Assembly (NCBI GenBank): GCA_048393055.1
Contig: DBFJJS010000016.1
Span: 1-64,000, forward strand
Reading direction: 5' to 3'
Source: Faeciplasma sp048393055
GTDB taxonomy: Bacteria; Bacillota; Clostridia; Oscillospirales; Ruminococcaceae
Length of the DNA: 64,000 bases
In this document: positions 41,411 to 50,152 of the stretch, piece after piece
Layout: each line of letters begins with the position of its first letter
Position numbering within the stretch: the stretch's first letter is position 1
The notes under the pieces: model-generated
Database searches by the model: none
What the model saw: only the letters and a program-made list of their open reading frames with translations
What the model was told of the DNA's origin: nothing
Made by a program: the position numbers and the translations under genes

Positions 41411-42313
41411 ATGCTGGAATATGTGAGCGACATATTTTCAAGATTTATCAGCATACTCAGCTCTATTAACATTAGAGATATAATAGATATGCTCTTGCTG
41501 ACATATTTCATATACAAGGGCATAAAGCTTGTCCGCGAGACAAAGGCGCAGCAGCTTATTGTCGGCATAGTTATCGTTGTTATAGTCTATCTTGTCGCCT
41601 CTGAGCTTGAGCTTAAGGTCATGTCATATCTCCTTGAAAACTTTTTCCAGGTTGGAATCATAGCAGTGGTAGTCGTTTTCCAGCCTGAGCTGAGGCGAAT
41701 ACTCGAAAGGGTAGGACGGACAAATATAAAATCGCTGAACGTATTTAACGATGGGTATCGGGCTGATAACACAACTCAGAACTGGTCAGACGCTATCGAC
41801 GTTATCGGAGAGGCTGTAAGCCAGCTGTCTGAAACTGCTACCGGTGCTCTGATAGTTATAGAAAGAAAGATTCGCTTAGGCGAGCAGATAGATACCGGAA
41901 CAGTTATGGACTGTATACCGAGCGTTGCGACGCTTGGTAGCATATTCTTTCCGAAGACGCCTTTGCACGACGGAGCGGTTATAATAAGGAACGCAAGGAT
42001 AATCGCTGCGGGATGCTTTTTGCCAACTCCTCAGAAGGAAGAGAGAATCAACAAGCAGCTTGGATCGCGTCACCGTGCTGCCATCGGCATGAGTGAAAAT
42101 TCAGACGCTATAATTGTTGTTGTATCGGAGGAAACCGGTACTATCTCAATAGCTGAAAATGGAGAGCTTACAAGGGGATACACTCAGGAAAGGCTTGTAA
42201 AATATCTTAAGTCTCAAATAATTCCTGAAAAGGGTGCTAACGAAGGAAATCTTTTGTCCAAGTTCATAGGAAGAAAGGAATCTAAAGATGCCAGAAAGAG
42301 CAAGAAAAAGTAG
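41411..42313 (+). CDS. cdaA: Diadenylate cyclase CdaA
   Basis: A 300-residue membrane enzyme making c-di-AMP from ATP. Three hydrophobic segments occupy about residues 20-85 (ISILSSINIRDIIDMLLLTY ... QQLIVGIVIVVIVYLVASEL ... ENFFQVGIIAVVVVFQPEL). The DAC domain follows, with PLHDGAVIIRNARI near 187-200 and GSRHRAAIGMSE near 218-229 (DGA and RHR motifs). AAGGGGAAA precedes the ATG at 41411. It overlaps ybbR by 26 bp. In many Firmicutes glmM follows; here it does not. c-di-AMP controls osmolytes and wall homeostasis. Confidence 0.95.
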   Translation: MLEYVSDIFSRFISILSSINIRDIIDMLLLTYFIYKGIKLVRETKAQQLIVGIVIVVIVYLVASELELKVMSYLLENFFQVGIIAVVVVFQPELRRILERVGRTNIKSLNVFNDGYRADNTTQNWSDAIDVIGEAVSQLSETATGALIVIERKIRLGEQIDTGTVMDCIPSVATLGSIFFPKTPLHDGAVIIRNARIIAAGCFLPTPQKEERINKQLGSRHRAAIGMSENSDAIIVVVSEETGTISIAENGELTRGYTQERLVKYLKSQIIPEKGANEGNLLSKFIGRKESKDARKSKKK

Positions 42314-43595
42314 GCCGGTAAGGAACAGTAATTTACTGCTTATCATCGCTTCTGCAGTGATAGCTTTTGTCTTGTGGATAATAATGTCTCTTACTGCGTT
42401 TCCGGAAACTACTGTTGTTTTAAGAGATGTTCCAATAGATTTTTCTATCGCCGGAAGCTACGCCGACGTTGCGGGCATTTCTGTTTTAGATACGTCTGAT
42501 TCAACCGTAAATCTGAGTATTAACGGCCAGAGATATCTTATAGGCGATTATACAAACGACGATGTGCATGTTGGGGTAAATTTAGACTCGGTAAGGGCAC
42601 CGGGAGTTTATGAGCTTGCCCTTGTTGTCACAAGCACAAGCGGGGATGTCATTGAAGTAGAGCAGATAGAGCCTTCTACGGTGCGTGTAGAGTTTGATTA
42701 CATGATAACCAAGACGTTTTCCGTCGAAGATGGAACGCTCACTGCGGATATATCAAATGTTTCTGTGGCGTCCGGCTATATTATTGATCCGAGCGAGGTT
42801 CAGATAAATCCGTCTTCGGTTGAGCTTTACGGCCCAAGGGATTACATTAATCAGATAACCTCCTGCGCAGTCACGGTAGATACTGCCGCAACAGTCATGT
42901 CTACCCTCAACACTACAAACACCTCGCTTGTCATGTACAACGGCGACAACGTACTCCAAAACGACAGGATTACTGTGCAGACGGAGGGGTTTGAGCTCGT
43001 GGTTCCCGTTTACATGCGTAAAGACTTAAAGCTTGACGTCGAAATTCAGACATATTTTGACCAGTTTGATATCTCGTCGCTGAATTATACCATAGAGCCG
43101 GACACAATAGCGGTAAGAAGCCAGAGCGACAGGATAACCGAGCTTGAAGAGATATCGCTGGGATATATAGATTTAAGAAATATAAATATTGGTCAAAGCT
43201 TCTCGCTGCCGATATCGGATACGGACTATTACACCAATATTTCCGGCATAGACACAGCTACCGTAACGTTTGAATTAGAAGGCTACAGCACAAAGAACGT
43301 GACGATAAATAATTCTCAGATATTTGCTATAAATGTGCCGAGCGGCTACCGCGTTAATATTGAGAGCGATAGGATACGCAACATTACGGTTGTTGGACCG
43401 TCTGAAATTATAGATCAGATAGACTCCACCGATGTTATAGCTCAAATTAATATGCTTGACTACAATATTTCGGCTGGATACGCTATTTATACCGTAACGG
43501 TATACCTACCGATGTACAATAACTGCTGGTGTACGGGCGTATATCAGGTTTATTGCAATATAGAGGAGCTTCCGCCGGAGCAGTCGGTCGAATGA
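42288..43595 (+). CDS. cdaR: YbbR-domain protein, CdaA regulator
   Basis: A 435-residue protein with an N-terminal membrane segment (LLLIIASAVIAFVLWIIMSL, about residues 16-36) and then several YbbR repeats outside the cell, each with a strand pattern such as VVLRDVPIDFSIAGS and STVNLSINGQRYLIGDY. Four repeats can be counted by eye. It overlaps cdaA by 26 bp, matching the conserved CdaA-CdaR pair. CdaR binds and modulates CdaA in other Firmicutes. Length is typical. Confidence 0.9.
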   Translation: MPERARKSRPVRNSNLLLIIASAVIAFVLWIIMSLTAFPETTVVLRDVPIDFSIAGSYADVAGISVLDTSDSTVNLSINGQRYLIGDYTNDDVHVGVNLDSVRAPGVYELALVVTSTSGDVIEVEQIEPSTVRVEFDYMITKTFSVEDGTLTADISNVSVASGYIIDPSEVQINPSSVELYGPRDYINQITSCAVTVDTAATVMSTLNTTNTSLVMYNGDNVLQNDRITVQTEGFELVVPVYMRKDLKLDVEIQTYFDQFDISSLNYTIEPDTIAVRSQSDRITELEEISLGYIDLRNINIGQSFSLPISDTDYYTNISGIDTATVTFELEGYSTKNVTINNSQIFAINVPSGYRVNIESDRIRNITVVGPSEIIDQIDSTDVIAQINMLDYNISAGYAIYTVTVYLPMYNNCWCTGVYQVYCNIEELPPEQSVE

Positions 43596-43747
43596 GCATA
43601 GTAGCAATAATAATATAAATGCGGGGCGCGGGGCATTTTGGAGATGTTCCGCGCTGCTTTATGGTCTGAGTTGTTTAAGACGGTTGTCTTTAAGCCGTAC
43701 AGCTTTTAAGACCAGTATTATTTTTGCTCGGTTATCAGAATAAGAAG

Positions 43748-45349
43748 GTGAACGTTATTCCAGTAATAGTGACTAACATAATCTCGCGGCCTGAAGAAGG
43801 AAGCGAAAGTATTATAGCAAAAGCCATAAAAAAGGCTGGTCTTAAGCCTTGTGACGTGCTTGACGCCGGGCTGTATAAATCTTCTCTTGACGCAAGAAAA
43901 AGAGATAACATTCACTTTGTGAGCTCTGTCATGCTGAGGCTGCGATCAAGGGAACATGAAAAAAAGCTTGTAAATAAAAACAACAGCTTTCGTTATTTTG
44001 AAGAACCTGAGCTCAGCCCGAAAATATCCTCCGAAAAGAGGGAGGGAAGGACGGTCGTCGCTGGCTTTGGACCTGCTGGGATGTTCTGCGCGTTGCTTCT
44101 TTCTGAGTATGGCTACAAGCCGGTTGTTTTGGAACGAGGAGCCGATGTAGACAGCCGAGTGGAGGCTGTAGGGCATTTTTGGTCCGATGGTGAACTTGAC
44201 ACGAGAACAAACGTTCAGTTTGGCGAAGGCGGCGCAGGCACGTTTTCCGACGGCAAATTGACGACAAGGATCTCTGATCCTCTTTGCCGTTATATACTCC
44301 GCAGACTGAACGACTTTGGTGCGCCGGCGGAAATACTTCACCTTGCCAAGCCGCATATAGGTACGGACAGGCTCAGGGATATTGTAAAATCAATACGCAA
44401 AAAAATCATAGAAAACGGCGGTGATGTCAGGTTTTTATCCAAGCTTGAGGGAATACGTATTCATAACGGCAGAGTTGTGAGCGTAAAAACTTCTGACGAT
44501 GAGATTAAAACAAGTTCTTTGGTACTTGCTATAGGTCATTCCGCCAGGGATACATTTGAAATGCTTCTCGAAAACGGAGTTGTCCTTCAGCCGAAGCCGT
44601 TTTCTGTAGGAGCGAGGATAGAGCATACTCAAAAAAGCGTGGACGAAAGCCTGTACGGTCGATACGCGGGAAACGAATTTCTTCCTAAAGGCGAGTATCA
44701 GCTTTCGCACCGTAGATCGAACGGCAGGGCTGTGTATACTTTTTGCATGTGCCCGGGAGGATATGTAGTTGCGTCCTCAAGCGAGGAAAATACGATTGTA
44801 ACAAACGGTATGAGCGAGTATTTAAGGGATTCGCAAAATGCAAATGCCGCACTTGTTGTTTCTGTCTCTCCGGAGGATTTCGGCTACGGCGCGCTTGACG
44901 GCGTTAATTTTGCCCGGGAAATTGAGCGAAGAGCATACCGCCTTACGGGAAGCTACAAAGCTCCGGCATCCACAGTGGGCGCGTTTATGGGCAACGCCGC
45001 GTCAGGCACGGTTTTGCCTTCGTATAGACCTGGAGTCGTTGACTGCGATTTAAATATGCTTTTTCCGCAGTTTGTTTCGGATATGATGAAGGAGGGCATA
45101 CGCAGGTTTTCAAGAGAGATGAGTTGCTTTGCCGATAACGGAGCGTATCTCACGGCTCCTGAAACCAGGACGTCGTCTCCCGTAAGGATACTAAGAGTAG
45201 ATGAGAGGAACGCCGTTGGCATAGATAATCTATATCCTTGCGGGGAAGGAGCTGGCTACGCGGGTGGAATCATGTCTGCAGCTGTGGACGGCGTTAAAAC
45301 CGCACTAAAAATAATGTATAGATACTCGCCCGATTATTTTGATGTGTAA
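43748..45349 (+). CDS. FAD-dependent oxidoreductase (COG2509-like)
   Basis: A 533-residue flavoprotein if started at GTG 43748. The start is uncertain; an upstream TTG at 43724 has no ribosome binding site. An N-terminal domain of about 100 residues precedes the FAD site: RTVVAGFGPAGMFCALLLSEYGYKPVVLERG (GxGxxG with the acidic residue of the ribose). GEGGAGTFSDGKLTTR and ETRTSSPVRI are family features, and YPCGEGAGYAGGIMSAAVDG near the end contacts FAD. The partner electron donor and the substrate are unknown for this family. No operon partner is obvious. Confidence 0.85.
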   Translation: MNVIPVIVTNIISRPEEGSESIIAKAIKKAGLKPCDVLDAGLYKSSLDARKRDNIHFVSSVMLRLRSREHEKKLVNKNNSFRYFEEPELSPKISSEKREGRTVVAGFGPAGMFCALLLSEYGYKPVVLERGADVDSRVEAVGHFWSDGELDTRTNVQFGEGGAGTFSDGKLTTRISDPLCRYILRRLNDFGAPAEILHLAKPHIGTDRLRDIVKSIRKKIIENGGDVRFLSKLEGIRIHNGRVVSVKTSDDEIKTSSLVLAIGHSARDTFEMLLENGVVLQPKPFSVGARIEHTQKSVDESLYGRYAGNEFLPKGEYQLSHRRSNGRAVYTFCMCPGGYVVASSSEENTIVTNGMSEYLRDSQNANAALVVSVSPEDFGYGALDGVNFAREIERRAYRLTGSYKAPASTVGAFMGNAASGTVLPSYRPGVVDCDLNMLFPQFVSDMMKEGIRRFSREMSCFADNGAYLTAPETRTSSPVRILRVDERNAVGIDNLYPCGEGAGYAGGIMSAAVDGVKTALKIMYRYSPDYFDV

Positions 45350-45426
45350 ATATTATTACGAGCTGCAAAAACGGCTAAATTTTTTATATTTATTACTTGA
45401 CATGCGTCATGATTTGTGCAAAACTA

Positions 45427-45444
45427 TAATTAGATTTCTAATTA
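45427..45444. promoter_or_regulatory. Palindrome in front of the marR gene
   Basis: TAATTAGA and TCTAATTA form perfect 8-bp arms around TT, overlapping a TATAAT-like -10 at 45425-45430. This is a typical MarR operator layout and suggests autorepression. The start codon of marR is 26 bp further on. Confidence 0.6.
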
Positions 45445-45469
45445 AAAATCAAAGGGGGGAAGTCGTAAC

Positions 45470-45904
45470 GTGCCGAAAGCATACGGATTGCATAAAGCTC
45501 TAATTTACAGTTCTGCAGCTCACAGAAAGGCGTGCCGTAACGAGTTTAAAAAACTAAATTTATCAGACGGACAGCCGAAGGTATTGTCTGTTCTAATGGA
45601 AAACGAGGGATATCTGCAAAAGGATTTGGCGCGTAGATGTCATGTAGAGCCTGCAACGATGACAAGCATACTTTCAAACATGGGAAAAATAGGACTTATT
45701 CGCAAGGAGACGGCGCATGTTTCTGGAGGAAAGAGGGCGTTTGCAATTTATTTGACGGATAAGGGAAGATATATTGCGGATAAGGTAAACGATATAGTTG
45801 TAAATACGGAGGAAACAGCATATAAAGGCTTTACAGAGGAGGAAAAGCAACAGCTTGTGAGTCTGCTTGACAGGGTAGGAGAAAACCTTGCAGGCGTTCA
45901 GTAA
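45470..45904 (+). CDS. MarR-family regulator
   Basis: A 144-residue winged-helix protein starting with GTG behind a GGGGGGA run. The recognition part is LQKDLARRCHVEPATMTSILSNMGKIGLIRKET near residues 45-77, followed by the wing (SGGKRAFAIYLTDKGR). A long C-terminal helix would dimerise. A perfect palindrome lies upstream. It precedes the esterase lipoprotein by about 55 bp and may control it. Inducer unknown. Confidence 0.85.
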   Translation: MPKAYGLHKALIYSSAAHRKACRNEFKKLNLSDGQPKVLSVLMENEGYLQKDLARRCHVEPATMTSILSNMGKIGLIRKETAHVSGGKRAFAIYLTDKGRYIADKVNDIVVNTEETAYKGFTEEEKQQLVSLLDRVGENLAGVQ

Positions 45905-45960
45905 AGGTATTATTGGCGTGAAATCGTCATTAATGTTTATGTTTAAGGGAGATGTATATT

Positions 45961-46875
45961 ATGAAGAAGCTATTTAAACAGGTGATTATTTCGCTGCTCG
46001 TTGGCGCGGCTCTTTGCAACCTCGGAGGATGTGCAAAAAAGGTGAGCGTAGTAGACGAAATACCGGATGAGTACCGCCAGCCGTGTGAAAACGGAGGAAC
46101 AATAGAGCTGATCACTTATCCGACAAAGGACTATTTCGGAACTATGGAGGATATAGAAAAGCAGGCGTATATCTATCTTCCGTACGGCTATGACGAAACA
46201 AAGCAGTACAACGTAATGTATTTGCTCCACGGCATAGGCGGAGACATATGGGAGTGGGGAATGACCGGAGACGGCTCAGAAGTAAAAATGATTATGGATA
46301 ACCTTATTGCAAACGGAGACATCGAGCCGTTTATAGTTATAACCCCTAACGGACGTTCTTCAAAGGACAACGCTCCCAATACCGACATCAACTCGTTCTA
46401 TATATTTGGCAAGGAGCTTAGAAACGATCTTATTCCGTATATTGACGAGCATTACGCCACATATGCCGATTACAGCGAGGGCTACGATATTACCGCCGCA
46501 CGCGACCATAGGGCTGTCGCCGGCTTGTCGATGGGCGGAATGCAGACAACTAACATAGGTCTTTGCGAGTGTCTTGATATGTTCAGCTATTTCGGAGCGT
46601 TCAGCTCCTGCCCGACGACCTATTCAGCAGAGGAAATCGCTCTTAAGCTTCAGGACTTCCCGGACTACGACATAAAGTATTTTTATAACCTCTGCGGTAC
46701 GGACGACGGAATTGCCATTTCAAGCCATACCAACGCAGTCGAGGGCCTTTGCGACCTTACCGATAAGCTTAAGGACGGCAAGAACTTTATGTGGCAGACA
46801 AGGTCGGGAGGGCATGACTTTAATATATGGTATTTAGGGTTCTACAATTTTGCCCAGATAGCCTTTACCCAGTGA
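45961..46875 (+). CDS. Putative esterase lipoprotein
   Basis: A 304-residue alpha/beta-hydrolase. The N-terminus is a lipoprotein signal: basic MKKLFKQ, a hydrophobic stretch, then the lipobox LGGC with Cys at about residue 24. The hydrolase part has MYLLHGIGGDIWEW (oxyanion region), the nucleophile in AGLSMGGMQT near residue 184 and the His in RSGGHDFNIWY near 285. This is the feruloyl/acetyl-xylan esterase-like family. It would act outside the cell on plant-derived esters. AAGGGAGA precedes the ATG at 45961; the ATG nine bases earlier is too close to it. Confidence 0.85.
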   Translation: MKKLFKQVIISLLVGAALCNLGGCAKKVSVVDEIPDEYRQPCENGGTIELITYPTKDYFGTMEDIEKQAYIYLPYGYDETKQYNVMYLLHGIGGDIWEWGMTGDGSEVKMIMDNLIANGDIEPFIVITPNGRSSKDNAPNTDINSFYIFGKELRNDLIPYIDEHYATYADYSEGYDITAARDHRAVAGLSMGGMQTTNIGLCECLDMFSYFGAFSSCPTTYSAEEIALKLQDFPDYDIKYFYNLCGTDDGIAISSHTNAVEGLCDLTDKLKDGKNFMWQTRSGGHDFNIWYLGFYNFAQIAFTQ

Positions 46876-46902
46876 CAATAAAAAATATTTGGCATAATGC
46901 CG

Positions 46903-46935
46903 AAAGTCCCATGGAGCACAGCGCCATGGGACTTT
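46903..46935. terminator. Bidirectional terminator
   Basis: AAAGTCCCATGG (46903-46914) pairs perfectly with CCATGGGACTTT (46924-46935). It lies between the rightward esterase gene and the leftward P-type ATPase gene and can serve both. Confidence 0.9.
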
Positions 46936-46937
46936 TA

Positions 46938-49502
46938 CTATTTAGATTTAAACAGCAGCATCGCAAGACCGGAGAATATGGGCACGGCTGCCGCGAATAT
47001 CAGTGACCAGACCATCTGAGGCGCGCCCAGTGGTGTAAGCTCCATTGCTGCGCTGAGCGCAGGTATGTACATGCATGCGCAGGTTGCGGCGGCAGACACA
47101 AGCACAGCTCCCAACAGCCAGGGGTTTGTAAAAGGGTTCATTTTGAAAACCGATACTCTTTCGCTTCTGCATTCAAAAACATGTATGAGCTGGCTTGCTA
47201 TAAGTGTAACAAGAGCGCAGGTTCTTGCACACGCGATATCACAGCCGATGTTAAGAGAATATACGAAGCATCCAAGCGTGCATATGCCTATGAGTATACC
47301 CCTTACTACTATTTTTGAGAGCAGCCCCCTGCTGAAAAATCCTCCCGAGAAGCTTTGCGGCTTCATGTCCATCACGGACTTTTCGGTTTTTTCAAGACCG
47401 AGGGCAATTGCGGGAAGTCCGTCTGTAACGAGGTTTACAAGTAGTATCTGTGTCGGAAGGAGTATCACCGGCAGACCGGCTATTATAGAAAGCAGCATTA
47501 CCGCGACCTCTCCTATGTTACAGGATATAAGATATCTGACAAATTTTCTTATGTTTGAGTACACGGTTCTGCCCTGCTTTACCGCCTGACAGAGGGTAGA
47601 AAAGTCGTCGTCCAAAAGAATAAGGTCCGCCGCCTGCTTGCAGGCATCCGTGCCGGTCTGTCCCATTGCAACGCCTATGTTTGCCTCTTTAATAGCTGGG
47701 GCGTCGTTTACTCCGTCGCCTGTCATGGCGACGATGTTTCCTTTTTTCTTGAGAGCGCTTACGATTCTCAGCTTATCCTTAGGGTCTACTCTGGAAAATA
47801 CGCATACGCGGTCTATCACCCTTGACAGCTCGTTGTCCGACATTGCGTCAAGCTCTTCCTTGCCGATGGACAGCCCTCCGAAGCGGAGTATTCCTACCTG
47901 CCTTGCGACCGCCTCTGCGGTAAGCTTGTGATCTCCCGTTATCATGATGGTCTTAATGCCGGCGCGTCTTAGTTCTGCGACGGAAGCCTTTGCCTCTTTT
48001 CTCGGGGCATCCATCATTCCCATTATTCCGAGAAGCACAGCCTCTCTTTCAACACCTGTTTCGTATGCAAACGCCATAGTTCTCAGAGCGTCTGAGGCGT
48101 AGTCCTCTACGAGCCTGTTTATTTTTTGCTTAAGAGCGTAGTCGAGCTTTAGAATGCCTGAATCTGTCATAATAAATCCGCAGCGGCGAATTATTACGTC
48201 CGGCGCTCCCTTTATATAGGTCTTTTCCTTACGCCCGCTTATTACGGTTACACTCATCATTTTAGTTTCGCTTTCAAACGGAAGTTCTCTTATTCTCTTA
48301 AAGCTTTGCCTTATTGCCGATGGCTCTGCACCTGCCTTCATTGCCGCAACTATGATAGCTGATTCCGTTGGGTCGCCGTCAAAGCTTAGGCTGCCGTTTT
48401 CCAGCTTAACGTTTGCGTTGTTGCACAGCACTCCGCAGTTCAGAAGCTCTCTTAGGGGATCGGATATTACCGCCGGGCTTTTACCGCACAATATTTTACC
48501 GTCCAGCTTTTGAGCTGTGCCTGTTACCTCGTATTCCTTTTGTGCCGCCCATATTCGTGTAACAGTCATTTTATTCTCGGTAAGGGTTCCGGTTTTGTCT
48601 GTGCATATAACCGTCGTACATCCGAGGGTTTCAACAGAGTGAAGCCGGTGTACAAGCGCATTTCTTTTAAGCATACGTCTCACAGCGAGGGCCAGGGCTA
48701 TTGTAACGGTAGCCGGAAGTCCCTCCGGTATTGCCGCTATGGCTATTGTTATGCCTGTCATGAGCATGTCGAACACAGGCTCTCCACGCATGATTCCCGC
48801 AAGCGCCACTAAAGCGCATACTCCGAGGCATATGACGCACAGGGTTTTGCCAAGCGAGGACAGCTTTTTTTGAAGAGGTGTTTCGTCGTTGCCAGCCTCG
48901 TCGATTAAAGCGGACATTTGCCCCATTTTGGTGTTCATTCCTGTTTGTGTACAAAGGATTACCGCATTGCCTCTTGTTACCGACGCGCCCATGTATACGT
49001 TTTTGTCCGCACCGTACATAGACTTTCTTACAGCTTCGGACTCGCCGGTCAGAATTGATTCATCGCACCAAAGCCCGTTTTCCTCTAATATTTCTCCATC
49101 GCAGGGTATTCTATCTCCGGCGGAGAGAACTACTATGTCCTTAGGAACTATAAGGGAGGCGTCTATCTCCTTTTTTTCGCCTCCCCTTATTACATTTGCG
49201 GTAGGGGAAGTGAGTTTTGCAAGAGCTTCCATCGTGCGTTCGGTGCGAAATTCCTGTACAAATCCCAAAATCGCATCCAGAAGTACGATTATTATGATGG
49301 TAACAGCGTCGTACAGCTCTCCCATTATTACCGATATCACTGTTGCTGCGAGAAGTATAAGGACCATAACATCCTTAAACTGCTCAAGGAACAGCCCTAT
49401 TACGCCCTGTTTTTTTCTTTGTTTAAGCAGGTTTTTGCCGAATTCGCCGAGCTTTGCCTGCGCCTCGGCGTCGGTGAGCCCGTATCTGTAGTTTTCAGGC
49501 AT
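46938..49502 (-). CDS. Calcium-transporting P-type ATPase
   Basis: A 854-residue P2A-type ion pump of the plasma membrane. The N-terminal cation domain opens with LTDAEAQAKLGEFGKN; TGES is in ILTGESEAV near residue 150; IPEGLPATVTIALAL near 270 is the M4 ion site; DKTGTLTENKMT near 301 holds the phosphorylated Asp; TGDGVNDAPAI near 592 is the hinge; and a six-helix C-terminal region follows. This matches bacterial Ca2+ exporters. The ATG at 49502 follows AAAGGAG, which sits in a hairpin. It lies downstream of the flavin reductase gene. Confidence 0.93.
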   Translation of the reverse strand: MPENYRYGLTDAEAQAKLGEFGKNLLKQRKKQGVIGLFLEQFKDVMVLILLAATVISVIMGELYDAVTIIIIVLLDAILGFVQEFRTERTMEALAKLTSPTANVIRGGEKKEIDASLIVPKDIVVLSAGDRIPCDGEILEENGLWCDESILTGESEAVRKSMYGADKNVYMGASVTRGNAVILCTQTGMNTKMGQMSALIDEAGNDETPLQKKLSSLGKTLCVICLGVCALVALAGIMRGEPVFDMLMTGITIAIAAIPEGLPATVTIALALAVRRMLKRNALVHRLHSVETLGCTTVICTDKTGTLTENKMTVTRIWAAQKEYEVTGTAQKLDGKILCGKSPAVISDPLRELLNCGVLCNNANVKLENGSLSFDGDPTESAIIVAAMKAGAEPSAIRQSFKRIRELPFESETKMMSVTVISGRKEKTYIKGAPDVIIRRCGFIMTDSGILKLDYALKQKINRLVEDYASDALRTMAFAYETGVEREAVLLGIMGMMDAPRKEAKASVAELRRAGIKTIMITGDHKLTAEAVARQVGILRFGGLSIGKEELDAMSDNELSRVIDRVCVFSRVDPKDKLRIVSALKKKGNIVAMTGDGVNDAPAIKEANIGVAMGQTGTDACKQAADLILLDDDFSTLCQAVKQGRTVYSNIRKFVRYLISCNIGEVAVMLLSIIAGLPVILLPTQILLVNLVTDGLPAIALGLEKTEKSVMDMKPQSFSGGFFSRGLLSKIVVRGILIGICTLGCFVYSLNIGCDIACARTCALVTLIASQLIHVFECRSERVSVFKMNPFTNPWLLGAVLVSAAATCACMYIPALSAAMELTPLGAPQMVWSLIFAAAVPIFSGLAMLLFKSK

Positions 49503-49614
49503 AAAAAAACTCCTTTCCATACTCGTCCTAAGATGAATGTATGAGAAAGGAGGGGAGTTTAGAATAGCCAAGCACATGTACGGCTATTCTAAACCATATT
49601 TGTCAGATGTATTT
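49503..49614 (-). promoter_or_regulatory. Leader of the calcium pump with two hairpins
   Basis: On the minus strand a perfect 13-bp hairpin (49594-49582 with 49569-49557) follows the flavin reductase gene. A second one pairs CTCCTTTC.CATAC with GTATG.GAAAGGAG, the ribosome binding site of the pump (about 49553-49513), with a one-base bulge. The second would block translation when folded. It does not match the manganese-sensing yybP-ykoY riboswitch by eye. Confidence 0.55.
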
Positions 49615-50115
49615 TTACGCCGTGTACGCTTTTACGATTTCGCCGACGTAAATAGTGTGCAGATCCATGTTAGGATAGTTTACCTTGAGAATTTCCTTAT
49701 CTATAAACGAATCCTGCGTCATTTTCTGTGCAAAAAGCTTGCGGCAGACCAAAACAAGATCAGCCTCCGCAAACGTAACGCTCGAGTCGATAAACAAGGG
49801 AGTAATACCTGCTTCCTTCGGCTTGTCGTGTTCTCTTCCCGATACTCTTCCGCACAGGGTAAGAGCGTTGCGGTAGCCGTCTGGGAAGAACGTCATGGTA
49901 AAATATTCGTTTTTATCTACAAATTCCTTTGTATATCGCTGCGGTCTTATATAGCAGGTGGCTACGTTTTTGTTCCACAGAACGCCTACGCCTCCCCACG
50001 ACGCCGTCATGGTGTTGAATCCGTCTTTATTTCCGGCAGAAATAAGACACCAATCACTGCCTATTCTTTTAAATGGATTAAGGTAAAGCTCGTCTGGATT
50101 TATTTCCTTAAGCAT
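49615..50115 (-). CDS. Flavin reductase-like protein
   Basis: A 166-residue FMN-binding split-barrel protein. DWCLISAGNKDGFNTMTASWGGVGVLWNKN near residues 21-50 is the flavin reductase core, followed by YIRPQRYTKEFVDKNEYFTMTFF near 55-77 and LCGRVSGREHDKPKEAGI near 87-104. These features fit the flavin-reductase-like domain that reduces or stores FMN. The ATG at 50115 follows AAGGAGTG. Partner and substrate unknown. Confidence 0.85.
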   Translation of the reverse strand: MLKEINPDELYLNPFKRIGSDWCLISAGNKDGFNTMTASWGGVGVLWNKNVATCYIRPQRYTKEFVDKNEYFTMTFFPDGYRNALTLCGRVSGREHDKPKEAGITPLFIDSSVTFAEADLVLVCRKLFAQKMTQDSFIDKEILKVNYPNMDLHTIYVGEIVKAYTA

Positions 50116-50152
50116 GCTGATTCACTCCTTTTACAAAGTTTTACGTTAGATT

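Noticed and set aside
43618..43665. Terminator after ybbR
   Set aside because: A GC-rich hairpin is present but lacks a real T-run, so it was not called.
45397..45430. TTGACA and TATAAT as one promoter for marR
   Set aside because: The spacing is 22 bp, too long for a standard promoter; only the palindrome was called.
49503..49614. yybP-ykoY manganese riboswitch
   Set aside because: The expected conserved loops were not found; only two simple hairpins are visible.
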